Assembly (NCBI GenBank): GCA_009704945.1
Contig: WLDG01000003.1
Span: 1 to 64,000 of the forward strand
DNA: 64,000 nucleotides
Source of the DNA: Actinomycetota bacterium
Lineage (GTDB): Bacteria > Actinomycetota > Actinomycetes > Actinomycetales > Microbacteriaceae
Direction of reading: 5' to 3'
The position numbers and the translations under genes are program-made. Of this stretch, positions 17,941 through 27,520 are shown piece by piece; position 1 is the stretch's first letter; the number at the start of each line of letters is the position of its first letter. Below the pieces are notes generated by a model. The model saw only the letters and a list, made by a program, of their open reading frames with translations. It was not told the origin of the DNA and made no database searches.

Positions 17941-18237
17941 GTGTCGGTTTCTATCAAGCCACTCGAAGATCGAATTGTTGTACGTCCAGTTGAGGCCGAG
18001 CAGGTTACTGCCTCTGGTCTAGTCATTCCGGACACCGCCAAAGAGAAGCCTCAGGAGGCTGAGGTTATTGCAGTTGGTCCAGGACGCTTCAGCGAAGAAG
18101 GAGACCGCATCCCGGTGGATGTGAAGGTCGGCGACCGAGTCATCTTCTCGAAGTATGGCGGCACCGAGTTGAAGTATGACGGCCACGAGTACCTGGTCCT
18201 CTCAGCTCGCGATGTCCTAGCGATCATCGAGCGCTAA
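17941..18237 (+). CDS. groES: Co-chaperonin GroES
   Basis: The heptameric lid of the GroEL chaperonin. The 98-residue protein starts [19 protein letters not shown], has the mobile loop [20 protein letters not shown], and ends with [19 protein letters not shown]. The start is GTG 17941 with AGAGG upstream. It is under CIRCE control. A terminator follows directly and no groEL is present here, so the chaperonin gene must be elsewhere and this groES is a single-gene unit. Confidence 0.97.
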   Translation: MSVSIKPLEDRIVVRPVEAEQVTASGLVIPDTAKEKPQEAEVIAVGPGRFSEEGDRIPVDVKVGDRVIFSKYGGTELKYDGHEYLVLSARDVLAIIER

Positions 18238-18252
18238 GAACAACTTTTGATT

Positions 18253-18282
18253 CGGCCCGGTAACCCCGGGCCGTTTCTTTTT
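18253..18282 (+). terminator. Rho-independent terminator of groES
   Basis: CGGCCCGG (18253-18260) pairs with CCGGGCCG (18266-18273) in eight Watson-Crick pairs around the loop TAACC, followed by the T-rich run TTTCTTTTT. It lies 16 bases after the groES stop. Confidence 0.88.
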
Positions 18283-18286
18283 CTCC

Positions 18287-18292
18287 TAAGCT
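18287..18292 (+). promoter_or_regulatory. -10 box of a probable leaderless rarD-like transcript
   Basis: TAAGCT lies six bases before ATG 18299 and directly after the groES terminator. There is no ribosome-binding site, which fits leaderless translation. Confidence 0.4.
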
Positions 18293-18298
18293 GTGCGA

Positions 18299-19210
18299 AT
18301 GAAGCAAAGATCGGAATCCTCGATCGGTTTGCTCTACGGTCTTTTGGCCTACTTCATCTGGGGCACTTTTCCATTAATCATCAACGCCACTGAGTTTGCT
18401 AATCCGTTTGAGGTCGTGGTTTGGCGAGTGGTGTTTGGTTTCCTCTTTGCAGCGTTGCTGGTGAGCATCGTTGGGGGATGGCGAGAAATCAGCCAGCTGA
18501 TTCGTTCAATCAAAGCCATGCGATGGGTGGCAGTTGCATCGCTATTCATTTTCATTAATTGGAGCGTTTATGTAGTTGCCGTGGCAACTGAGAATGTTAT
18601 TGAGACCTCACTGGGCTACTTCATCAATCCACTAGTAACAGTTTTGTTTGCAGTTATCTTTTTGAAAGAAAAGCTTCGCACAATGCAGTGGGTGGCACTA
18701 AGCATTGGCTTAGTCGCGGTTCTGGTGCTGTCTTTTGACTACGGAAGACTCCCCTTTATTGCACTGATTCTTGCCTTAAGTTTTGCGATTTACTCGCTGG
18801 CTAAAAACAAGGTTGGAAAGAAGATCCCGGCGCTTCAGTCCTTCACAATCGAATCTGGCATGGTCTTACCATTTGCCCTGATTCAACTTTGGATAGTGGC
18901 GCAGTTTTCGCCAATCATGATCCTTTCGGGCCCGATTGAAACATCGCTGTTGGTCGCCTTTGGAATCTTGACGGCTATTCCATTAATCCTGTTCGGGGCA
19001 GCGGCTTCCAGAATCCCGCTCTCTACCATCGGCTTCATTCAGTACCTGACTCCAACCCTTCAGTTCTCGGTTGGGTTCTTTATCTTGGGTGAGCCAATGC
19101 CCACCGTTCGCTGGATTGGGTTTGGCCTGGTCTGGATCTCCCTGGCTGTGCTGACGGTGGATGCCCTGAGTCGAAAGAAGCCGGATCTGCCGGTTGTCGA
19201 CAACGGCTGA
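18299..19210 (+). CDS. rarD: RarD/EamA-family membrane transporter
   Basis: A 303-residue inner-membrane protein of the drug/metabolite transporter superfamily, with about ten hydrophobic segments. It resembles RarD in the opening GLLYGLLAYFIWGTFPLII, WRVVFGFL, INWSVYVVAV and ETSLGYFINPLVTVLFAVIFLKEKL, and in QYLTPTLQFSVGFFILGEP near the end. Substrate is unknown; RarD was named after chloramphenicol sensitivity, but no resistance role can be inferred here. ATG 18299 is preferred over GTG 18293 because of the -10 spacing. It is a single gene. Confidence 0.85.
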   Translation: MKQRSESSIGLLYGLLAYFIWGTFPLIINATEFANPFEVVVWRVVFGFLFAALLVSIVGGWREISQLIRSIKAMRWVAVASLFIFINWSVYVVAVATENVIETSLGYFINPLVTVLFAVIFLKEKLRTMQWVALSIGLVAVLVLSFDYGRLPFIALILALSFAIYSLAKNKVGKKIPALQSFTIESGMVLPFALIQLWIVAQFSPIMILSGPIETSLLVAFGILTAIPLILFGAAASRIPLSTIGFIQYLTPTLQFSVGFFILGEPMPTVRWIGFGLVWISLAVLTVDALSRKKPDLPVVDNG

Positions 19211-19239
19211 TTTAGAAATCTAATTGTTATTTAGTTGTG

Positions 19240-19251
19240 AAGAGGCCTCTT
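19240..19251. other. 12-base perfect palindrome upstream of livJ
   Basis: AAGAGGCCTCTT is a perfect palindrome in the 255-base gap between the rarD-like gene and livJ. It could be a dimeric regulator site, but no family is recognised and chance is possible. The rest of this gap holds the livJ leader and no gene. Confidence 0.3.
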
Positions 19252-19394
19252 TCAGCCCTAAATCAGTTGATTAGCGGCTTGAAATGTGCGGAATCAGTAG
19301 ATTTGGGTACCTTCAACCCCTAATTCAGCCTTGTTCTTGGGAGCCCCAGGACCGTCTGGCCAAATGTTCCCTAGGGATTACATAAACCCCAAAC

Positions 19395-19433
19395 TAAGCT
19401 TTACCTAGCAATGCGGGCACTCCTGCCCGCATT
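19395..19433 (+). promoter_or_regulatory. livJ -10 box and leader hairpin
   Basis: TAAGCT at 19395-19400 is a candidate -10 box. Ten bases later a perfect ten-pair hairpin, AATGCGGGCA (19410-19419) with TGCCCGCATT (19424-19433), has the loop CTCC. The loop is complementary to the GGAG ribosome-binding site at 19458-19461. It probably stands at the 5' end of the livJ mRNA and could stabilise it or modulate translation. Confidence 0.45.
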
Positions 19434-19445
19434 CGCACTTACAAA

Positions 19446-19457
19446 TTGCAATTGCAA
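19446..19457. other. 12-base palindrome next to the livJ ribosome-binding site
   Basis: TTGCAATTGCAA is a perfect palindrome ending directly before the GGAG of livJ. It may be an operator or a weak RNA fold; the sequence is AT-rich, so chance is possible. Confidence 0.3.
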
Positions 19458-19465
19458 GGAGCAAA

Positions 19466-20761
19466 ATGACCGTAACAACAAACGCGTCTCCATTTGCTAA
19501 GGCACTAGCTGTAGCTGGAGTATTCGCTCTATCTGCAGGTGTCCTAGCCGGCTGTGCACCAGCCGCGGAAGAGACCGCAACCGGAGGCACTACGCCTGGT
19601 GGTTGTGAGCTTGGTCCTGAGCAGGATGGCGACCTAACACTAAAGCTAGGTTCAGCGCTACCGCTAACTGGAAACCTAGCATTCCTTGGCCCACCAGAAG
19701 AAGCTGGTGCTTACCTAGCCGTTGACGAGATCAACGCTGCTGGTAAGGGCATCACCATTGAGTTCACCCCTGGTGACTCAGGTGACACCGACAACAAGGC
19801 ATACGACACTGAGATTCCTCGTCTGCTAAACGCAGGTGTTGAGGCGATCATTGGTGCCGCATCCTCCGGAACATCACTGCAGTTCATTGACCGTGTTATC
19901 GCTGAGTGTGTAATTCAGTTCTCACCAGCAAACACTTCAGCTGCACTATCAACCTACGAGGACCGTGGTCTGTACTTCCGTACTGCACCATCTGACGTTC
20001 TACAGGGTGAGGTTCTAGGAAACCTAATCGCTGAGGATGGACACCAGAGAATCTCCATGATCGTTCTAAACGACTCATATGGAACTGGTCTTGCAGGATT
20101 CGTGACCGAGGCCTTCACCGCTGCTGGTGGTGAGGTAATCGCTGCACCTACCTACAACACTGGTGACACCAACTTCACAGCCCAGATTGCTGAAGCCCTA
20201 GCCGGAGACCCAGACGCTATCGTTTTGGTTACCTTCGACGAGGCTAAGACAATCGTTCCAGAGCTAATTAGCCAGTTCCCAGGCGAGAACCTATACTTCG
20301 TCGACGGAAACCTAACTAACTACTCTGAGGTATTCGCTCCAGGTGCTCTAGCGGGCGCTAAGGGTACCTACCCAGGTGTGAACGAGGCGAACATCGCTGA
20401 CTTCATCACACGCCTAGGTGACTCATGGGTTGCTCGTGGTAACTCACCACTTGAACTAGTTGCATACGGTCCTGAGACCTACGACGCAGTTGTGCTACTA
20501 GCACTTGCTGCTCTTGAGGCTCGCAGCACCGAAGGCGCCAACATGTCCATGAAGCTACGGGAAGTTTCCGGTGGCGAGGGCAATGGCACCAAGTGCTTCA
20601 CATTCGCAGAGTGTGCTGACATCATCATTGGCGGCGGAACAGCCGACTACGATGGCCCATCAGGCCCAGTAACCTTCAATGAGGTCGGAGACCCAACTGA
20701 CGGTAACATCCTGATTCAGCAGTTCGACGAGAACAACGTTCCAAAGACCATTCGTGGCTAA
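19466..20761 (+). CDS. livJ: Branched-chain amino acid ABC transporter, substrate-binding lipoprotein
   Basis: Type I periplasmic-binding-fold lipoprotein that captures the substrate for the LivHMGF transporter encoded convergently downstream. The signal peptide ends in the lipobox LAGC, giving lipidated Cys30. The mature part shows LGSALPLTGNLAFLGPPEEAG, DNKAYDTEIPRLLNAGVEAIIGAASSG and SYGTGLAGFV, typical of the Leu/Ile/Val-binding family. The exact ligand cannot be read from sequence. Leucine is encoded by CTA at about 26 of 37 positions by my count, a bias also seen in the ribosomal genes, so it is probably very highly expressed. ATG 19466 follows AAGGAG. Confidence 0.9.
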   Translation: MTVTTNASPFAKALAVAGVFALSAGVLAGCAPAAEETATGGTTPGGCELGPEQDGDLTLKLGSALPLTGNLAFLGPPEEAGAYLAVDEINAAGKGITIEFTPGDSGDTDNKAYDTEIPRLLNAGVEAIIGAASSGTSLQFIDRVIAECVIQFSPANTSAALSTYEDRGLYFRTAPSDVLQGEVLGNLIAEDGHQRISMIVLNDSYGTGLAGFVTEAFTAAGGEVIAAPTYNTGDTNFTAQIAEALAGDPDAIVLVTFDEAKTIVPELISQFPGENLYFVDGNLTNYSEVFAPGALAGAKGTYPGVNEANIADFITRLGDSWVARGNSPLELVAYGPETYDAVVLLALAALEARSTEGANMSMKLREVSGGEGNGTKCFTFAECADIIIGGGTADYDGPSGPVTFNEVGDPTDGNILIQQFDENNVPKTIRG

Positions 20762-20777
20762 GGAATAGTTCCATAAG

Positions 20778-20811
20778 AAATCCCCCCGAGGAAACTCGGG
20801 GGGATTTCTTT
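20778..20811. terminator. Bidirectional terminator between livJ and livF
   Basis: A 13-pair stem (20778-20790 with 20795-20807) closed by a GAAA tetraloop, with AAA on the left and TTTCTTT on the right. It serves the convergent livJ and livHMGF units. Confidence 0.92.
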
Positions 20812-20831
20812 ATGCGCCAACCATTTAGGGG

Positions 20832-21554
20832 CTAAGTTCCTAGAGTTCCGAGATACAGACCGATCACCTGTGGATCGTTCAGAAGCTCTCTTCCCTTGCC
20901 GACTACCGCATCCTTGCCCTGATCGAGAACATAACCACGATCTGAGATCTGGAGGCAGCGGCGAGCGTTCTGCTCAACCATGATGCAGGTAACACCGGCT
21001 TTGTTGATTTCGCTCACGCGAAGAAATGCTTCATCCTGACGCACTGGGCTAAGTCCGGCAGATGGCTCGTCCAGCAGAAGTACTGCTGGGTCCATCATTA
21101 GGGCTCTGCTCATAGCAACCATCTGACGCTCTCCACCGGACAAAGACCCAGCACGCTGCTTTAGTCGCTTGCTAAGTTCCGGGAAGATCGAGACGACAAA
21201 TTCAACTCGTTCTTTGTATTTGCTTGGCTGCTGGAAAAGACCCATCTGAAGGTTCTCTTCAATAGTCAAAGACGGAAAGACGTTGTTGTTCTGAGGGATG
21301 AAACCAACACCCTTGCTCACGAGCTTGTTGGCTTTCAGACCAACAATGTTCTCGCCGTTTAGGGTGATAGATCCTTCACGAACCTTTACCAAACCAAAGA
21401 TTGCCTTGAGCAGCGTTGATTTCCCAGCACCGTTAGGCCCGATGATTCCAATCAGCTCACCCTTGTCGGCATAGAAGTTCACACCGTTCAGGATGTTTAC
21501 ACCAGGCAGATAGCCGGCGACCAAGTTCTTGGCTTCAATTACTCTTTCGCTCAT
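20832..21554 (-). CDS. livF: Branched-chain amino acid ABC transporter ATP-binding protein LivF
   Basis: One of the two ATPases of the LivHMGF importer. The 240-residue protein has Walker A GPNGAGKSTLLKAIFG, Q-loop GVGFIPQNNNVFPSLT, signature LSGGERQMVAMSRALM, Walker B VLLLDEPSAGLSP and the H-switch position occupied by Gln-Asn context MVEQNARRCLQ. That MVEQNA motif is typical of LivF. It is the last gene of the operon and overlaps livG by four bases. The terminator at 20778 ends the transcript. Confidence 0.94.
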   Translation of the reverse strand: MSERVIEAKNLVAGYLPGVNILNGVNFYADKGELIGIIGPNGAGKSTLLKAIFGLVKVREGSITLNGENIVGLKANKLVSKGVGFIPQNNNVFPSLTIEENLQMGLFQQPSKYKERVEFVVSIFPELSKRLKQRAGSLSGGERQMVAMSRALMMDPAVLLLDEPSAGLSPVRQDEAFLRVSEINKAGVTCIMVEQNARRCLQISDRGYVLDQGKDAVVGKGRELLNDPQVIGLYLGTLGT

Positions 21555-22444
21555 GCTTGGCCTCCGTCTTTGATGATCTTGATTCGGCCGGTTACCTCAC
21601 CGAGATCGGTGTCTTGGTGAGAACCAAGGTAGGCATCAATCACGGCCTGTTCCTTCATCACCGTGTCAGGTGGTCCCTCGGCAACGATCTTGCCCTCAGC
21701 CATCACAACCACCCAGTCGGCAATGTGACGAACCATGTGCATGTCGTGTTCCACGAACAAAACTGTCATGCCTTGCTTCTTTAGATCCAGCACGTGGTCT
21801 AGCAGGGACTGAGTCAGGGCAGGGTTCACACCAGCCATTGGCTCATCCAGCATCACCAGCACCGGATCAGTCATGAGCGCTCTTGCCATTTCTAGTAGTT
21901 TGCGCTGACCACCCGAAAGCGAAGCAGCAAAGTCATCCTTCTTGGCATCTAGCTTGAAGCGAGATAGTAGCTCCAGGGCTTTGACTTCAATTTCCTTGTC
22001 CTGCTTGCGCCAGATAGCTGGCACCAGCGCGGTCAAGAGATTTTCTCCCTTTTGGTCTTTGGCTCCGAGCTTCATGTTCTCAAGCACGGTTAGTAGTCCA
22101 AGTGCCTTGGTGAGCTGGAAGGTGCGAACCTGACCAAGCTTGGCAACCTTGAATGATGGAACACCCGATAGCGAGTTGCCCATCAGTGACCAGGTGCCGG
22201 TGTCGGGGGTATCGAAGCCGGTGAGCAGGTTGAACAGTGTTGTCTTACCAGCACCGTTTGGTCCAATTAGAGCCGTAATTGCATTCTTAGGAACCTCTAG
22301 GTGTTCAACATCAACAGCAGTCAGACCACCGAAGGTCTTCTTGATGTGGTCGGCAACCAAGATCGGATCCTTCTTCTGGCAACCAGGAACAGCGGCTCCG
22401 ATGTGAAGGTCGGTTGATTTCTGAGGACTAGCGTTATTTGACAA
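21551..22444 (-). CDS. livG: Branched-chain amino acid ABC transporter ATP-binding protein LivG
   Basis: Second ATPase of the importer, 297 residues. It shows KKTFGGLTAVDVEHLEV, Walker A GPNGAGKTTLFNLLTGFDTPDTG, the LivG-type signature LSGGQRKLLEMARALM, Walker B VLVMLDEPMAGVNP and H-loop FVEHDMHMVRHIADW. It has an N-terminal extension of about 25 residues before the domain. The last 25 residues (TDLGEVTGRIKIIKDGG) are also an addition. It overlaps livM by 11 bases at its start. Confidence 0.93.
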   Translation of the reverse strand: MSNNASPQKSTDLHIGAAVPGCQKKDPILVADHIKKTFGGLTAVDVEHLEVPKNAITALIGPNGAGKTTLFNLLTGFDTPDTGTWSLMGNSLSGVPSFKVAKLGQVRTFQLTKALGLLTVLENMKLGAKDQKGENLLTALVPAIWRKQDKEIEVKALELLSRFKLDAKKDDFAASLSGGQRKLLEMARALMTDPVLVMLDEPMAGVNPALTQSLLDHVLDLKKQGMTVLFVEHDMHMVRHIADWVVVMAEGKIVAEGPPDTVMKEQAVIDAYLGSHQDTDLGEVTGRIKIIKDGGQA

Positions 22445-23426
22445 AGGTCAACTCCCTCTTATCTCCGAAGATACCCTGCGGGCGATAGATCACCAGCAGC
22501 ATTAGACCAACTCCCACCAGCACGAAGCGCAGGGTGGAGGCCTGGGTGGTGGACACTGGCAAGATTCCTGAGATCGCAACTTCCGAAAGGACGTTGGTCA
22601 AGAAAGCCTGCAGTGTCCAGAACAAGATCGAACCGATAACTGGTCCCAGGATGGTGGCAGCACCACCCAGTAGCAGCGAGGTCCAGATGAAGAACGTTAG
22701 CGAGGTGACAAAGACACCGGGGGAGACGTTGGCAAAGGTGGCATAAACAATTCCGCCCATTGCGCCATACACGCCACCGATAACCAGCGCCTGCATCTTG
22801 TAGGCAAAGACGTTCTTACCAAGAGCACGAATAGCATCCTCGTCCTCACGAATACCCTTGATGACTCTTCCCCAAGGCGAGCGCATCAGAGCCCAGAGTA
22901 GAACCACACCAACTACCAGCATGATGATTCCGAAGATCAAGACCCAGAGGGTTTGCTCGTTGTAGGTGAAAGGCCCTGCACCATAGCTACCAGCAGGCAG
23001 CGGGTTAGCGTTTTGGAAGCCGGAGCCATCGGTTCTGGTGTTGAAACCAAACAGACCGTCCGCACTTCCTGTCACATCAGTGAAAGCTGTAGTTAGGAAC
23101 AGCAGACGAATAATTTCTGCTGACGCAATCGTGACAATCGCCAGATAGTCGCCTCTGAGTCGCAGAGTTGGAATACCCAGAATCAAAGCAAAGATGATTG
23201 ATCCCACGATTCCAAACAGCATTCCCGCCCACCATGGCAAGCCAAAGGTTAGAACTGCAATTGCATAGCCGTAACCACCGATTGCCATAAAGCCAGCAAT
23301 ACCGAAGTTCAAAAGACCTGCGAATCCGAAGTGCATGGCCAGACCCAGTGCTGCTAGTGAGAAAGCAAGTGTTGTAGGGGTTAGGAGTCCCTGCAGAGTG
23401 TTATTGAGAATTGATCCCCAGTCCAT
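22434..23426 (-). CDS. livM: Branched-chain amino acid ABC transporter permease LivM
   Basis: Membrane permease of the LivHMGF importer, 330 residues with eight or more hydrophobic segments. Family motifs include GLLNFGIAGFMAIGGYGYAI, the cytosolic EAA-like loop SPWGRVIKGIREDEDAIRALGKN, and the ending LVIYRPQGIFG. An extracytoplasmic loop of about 45 residues (TGSADGLFGFNTRTDG onward) is longer than in many LivM proteins. It starts nine bases after livH, with GGAGG upstream of the ATG. Confidence 0.93.
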   Translation of the reverse strand: MDWGSILNNTLQGLLTPTTLAFSLAALGLAMHFGFAGLLNFGIAGFMAIGGYGYAIAVLTFGLPWWAGMLFGIVGSIIFALILGIPTLRLRGDYLAIVTIASAEIIRLLFLTTAFTDVTGSADGLFGFNTRTDGSGFQNANPLPAGSYGAGPFTYNEQTLWVLIFGIIMLVVGVVLLWALMRSPWGRVIKGIREDEDAIRALGKNVFAYKMQALVIGGVYGAMGGIVYATFANVSPGVFVTSLTFFIWTSLLLGGAATILGPVIGSILFWTLQAFLTNVLSEVAISGILPVSTTQASTLRFVLVGVGLMLLVIYRPQGIFGDKRELTFVK

Positions 23427-23435
23427 GGTTTCCTC

Positions 23436-24734
23436 CTACCCAATCCTTTGTTTCTTACCGAGCAGACCCTGTGGTCTGACCAGTAGAACCAAAATCAAAA
23501 CAACTAGAGCACCGACATACTTCAGGTCGGCAGGTATAAGCAGGCTGGAAGTCTCGATCAAGATTCCAACCACCAGTGCACCAACCAGTGCACCAAAAGC
23601 AGTTCCCAATCCACCCAGCACGACCGCTGCGAAGATTAGAAGAAGAATCTGAGTTCCCATGTCCCACTTGATGCCGGGACGGAAGTAAGCCCAGAGCACA
23701 CCGGCTAGTCCTGCCATTCCAGCTGCCATGATCCAGACCACGCGGATTACCTTGTCCACGTCAATTCCGGAAGCAGCTGCCAGATCTGGATTGTCGGAAA
23801 TTGCGCGAGTTGCTTTTCCAGTTTTGGTCTTGAGTAGCCAGTAGGCAAAGCCACCAATCACAACGATTGACAGAGCCATCGAGATTAGGTCGGTGGAGCT
23901 AAGAGCAGTGGCTCCAAACAGAGTGACTCTTGGCTCATCGAAGCCAGGCAGCTGCTCAGTACCACCACCAATGAAGAACTGAATGATGTAGCGAAGTGCT
24001 AGCGATAGACCGATCGAAACAATCATCAGCTGAACAATGCCCAGCCCCATCTTTCGAACTGGTCGCCAGAGCCCGGCGTCCATCAGCCAACCAAAGCCGG
24101 CCGATAAACCTACCGCTATCGGAATGGCTATCCACAGCGGGAGCTGCAGGACTACTCCAAAAATCAAAGCGAGAACAGCACCAATGGTCACCATCTCACC
24201 GTGGGCAAAGTTGGAAAGACCGGTTGTTCCATAAACCAGCGATAGACCAACCGCTGCTAGTCCCAGCATCAAACCAAAGTTGATTCCGTAAACAAGTCTT
24301 GCAACTATCTGGTCAAATAACGATGTTGCATTACGAGTACCTTCACCAATAAAGAAGTTCTTGGTGACTCGATCGGTTCGACCGAATTCAACTTCTTGGG
24401 TGGCACCACCTTCCAATACCGCGATTCCCTCAGGAAGGGTTGATTCATCGAGTGTGACGTTGTACGTGCCGGTTTGTGGAACGCCGATTAACCAGCGTCC
24501 TTTTTCGTCCGTGACGGTTTCGGCGTTGTAGCCGTTTCCATCAACCACGATGCGAACACCTTGAATGGGTTCACCATCAATTCGAACGTTTCCTAAAATT
24601 GCGGCTTCGTACTCTTCACCAACGCTGTCGGCGCTCGCTGGCATTGCAATACCTAAAACGGCGATAAACGAAAGAAAGCTGATAGCAATCCCTCGAGCTA
24701 GCCGATTGGTATGACTGGAAGAGAGGATATTCAC
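23436..24734 (-). CDS. livH: LivH permease fused to an N-terminal extracytoplasmic domain
   Basis: Permease of the LivHMGF importer. The permease part starts near residue 140 (DQIVARLVYGINFGLMLGLAAVG, GLSNFAHGEMVTIGAVLAL, DNPDLAAASGIDVDKVIRVVW, VRPQGLLGKKQR). It is preceded by a signal peptide (about 1-36, ending MPASADS) and a beta-rich domain of about 85 residues (ILGNVRIDGEPIQGVRIVVDG, then ETVTDEKGRWLIGVPQTGTYNVTL). That domain looks like the carboxypeptidase-regulatory-like/Ig-like fold. Typical LivH proteins are about 290-310 residues; this is 432. The start is GTG 24734 with GGAGG upstream, so the extension is translated. The added domain may help dock the binding protein, which is inference. 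Confidence 0.9.
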   Translation of the reverse strand: MNILSSSHTNRLARGIAISFLSFIAVLGIAMPASADSVGEEYEAAILGNVRIDGEPIQGVRIVVDGNGYNAETVTDEKGRWLIGVPQTGTYNVTLDESTLPEGIAVLEGGATQEVEFGRTDRVTKNFFIGEGTRNATSLFDQIVARLVYGINFGLMLGLAAVGLSLVYGTTGLSNFAHGEMVTIGAVLALIFGVVLQLPLWIAIPIAVGLSAGFGWLMDAGLWRPVRKMGLGIVQLMIVSIGLSLALRYIIQFFIGGGTEQLPGFDEPRVTLFGATALSSTDLISMALSIVVIGGFAYWLLKTKTGKATRAISDNPDLAAASGIDVDKVIRVVWIMAAGMAGLAGVLWAYFRPGIKWDMGTQILLLIFAAVVLGGLGTAFGALVGALVVGILIETSSLLIPADLKYVGALVVLILVLLVRPQGLLGKKQRIG

Positions 24735-24864
24735 GCGTCCTCCATACTTCTAAGGGCTTCTCTGCCCTCCCCACCTCGGGGATTAGAAAAGACTAACAGC
24801 GTGAGGGAGCTGGTTGAGCCTAAATAAGCCAATCTGCCCCCTGCCGCTAATCACCCCCGCTGGG

Positions 24865-24870
24865 TAGGAT
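24865..24870 (+). promoter_or_regulatory. Candidate -10 box of guaB
   Basis: TAGGAT lies 31 bases before the GTG of guaB in the divergent livH-guaB gap (24735-24901). A leader of about 25 bases would contain the purine-rich GCGAGG. No strong -35. The rest of the gap holds the livH upstream region, where no clear promoter was recognised. Confidence 0.35.
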
Positions 24871-24880
24871 TGAGTCTTAG

Positions 24881-26395
<1,515 letters not shown>

Positions 26396-26404
26396 GAATA
26401 CTTC

Positions 26405-27520
26405 ATGTCAGATATTGAAATTGGTAAGTCGAAGAGCGCTCGCAGGGCCTATGCCTTTGACGATGTTGCGGTAGTCCCAACTAGAAGAACTCGCGATCCT
26501 GAAGTTGTTTCAACAGCATGGGGCATTGATGCTTTCAAGTTTGAACTTCCCATCGTTGCAGCACCGGTGGATTCAGCGATGTCCCCTGAGACCGCCATTG
26601 CGCTGGGCAAACTAGGCGGTCTAGGTGTTTTGGATCTTGAGGGACTCTGGACTCGCTACGAAGATCCTTCTCAGCAGTTAACTGAGATAGCTAATGCCAA
26701 AGACGAAGATGCCACTGCTGTTTTGCAGCGCGTGTATGCCAAGCCAATTCAACCTGAGCTAATTTCTGCACGACTAAAGCAGATCCGCGATGCTGGGGTA
26801 ACTGTGGCAGGAGCACTTTCACCGCAGCGCACTGCTGAGTTTGCCGATGTGGTGATCAAAGCCGGCGTTGACATGTTTGTGATTCGTGGCAACACCGTTT
26901 CCGCTGAGCATGTTTCAAAGCAGGTCGAACCACTAAATCTCAAAGAATTTATTTACAAGTTAGATGTGCCGGTAATTGTTGGTGGTGCTGCTACCTACAC
27001 CGCAGCTCTACACCTGATGCGAACCGGAGCTGCCGGAGTGCTAGTTGGCTTTGGTGGTGGAGCTGCAAGCTCAACCAGAAAAGTTCTAGGGATTCATGCC
27101 CCAATGGCTACAGCAGTTTCAGATGTAGCAGCCGCTCGCCGAGATTACTTAGATGAGTCCGGTGGTCGCTACGTTCACGTGATTGCCGATGGTGGTCTTG
27201 GAACCAGTGGCGACATTGTGAAGGCAGTTGCCTGCGGCGCCGATGCAGTCATGCTCGGCACTGTCTTAGCCAGAGCAGCTGAAGCACCAGGTCGCGGTTG
27301 GCACTGGGGACCAGAGGGTGTAAATGCCAAGCTTCCCCGTGGCCAAAGAGTTTGGGTTGGATCTGAAGGCCCTCTGCAGCAAATTTTGCACGGACCAGCA
27401 GAGACGGCCAGTGGCAATGCCAACATCATCGGAGCACTGAAGCGTTCGATGGCAACCACGGGTTATTCAGATCTGAAAGAGTTCCAGCGCGTCGATATCA
27501 TCGTCAACCCTTATCACTAG
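26405..27520 (+). CDS. guaB3: GuaB3-family IMP dehydrogenase-related protein
   Basis: A 371-residue TIM-barrel relative of IMP dehydrogenase, without CBS domains. It keeps FDDVAVVPTRRT, PVDSAMSPETAIALGKLGG, HVIADGGLGTSGDIVKAVACGADAVMLG and a flap region with LQQILHGPAETASGNANI. The loop aligned to the catalytic cysteine of GuaB reads GFGGGAASSTRKVLG and has no cysteine, as is common in actinobacterial GuaB3. Its reaction is unsettled for Actinobacteria. It is probably co-transcribed with guaB. ATG 26405 follows AGGAA. Confidence 0.92.
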   Translation: MSDIEIGKSKSARRAYAFDDVAVVPTRRTRDPEVVSTAWGIDAFKFELPIVAAPVDSAMSPETAIALGKLGGLGVLDLEGLWTRYEDPSQQLTEIANAKDEDATAVLQRVYAKPIQPELISARLKQIRDAGVTVAGALSPQRTAEFADVVIKAGVDMFVIRGNTVSAEHVSKQVEPLNLKEFIYKLDVPVIVGGAATYTAALHLMRTGAAGVLVGFGGGAASSTRKVLGIHAPMATAVSDVAAARRDYLDESGGRYVHVIADGGLGTSGDIVKAVACGADAVMLGTVLARAAEAPGRGWHWGPEGVNAKLPRGQRVWVGSEGPLQQILHGPAETASGNANIIGALKRSMATTGYSDLKEFQRVDIIVNPYH

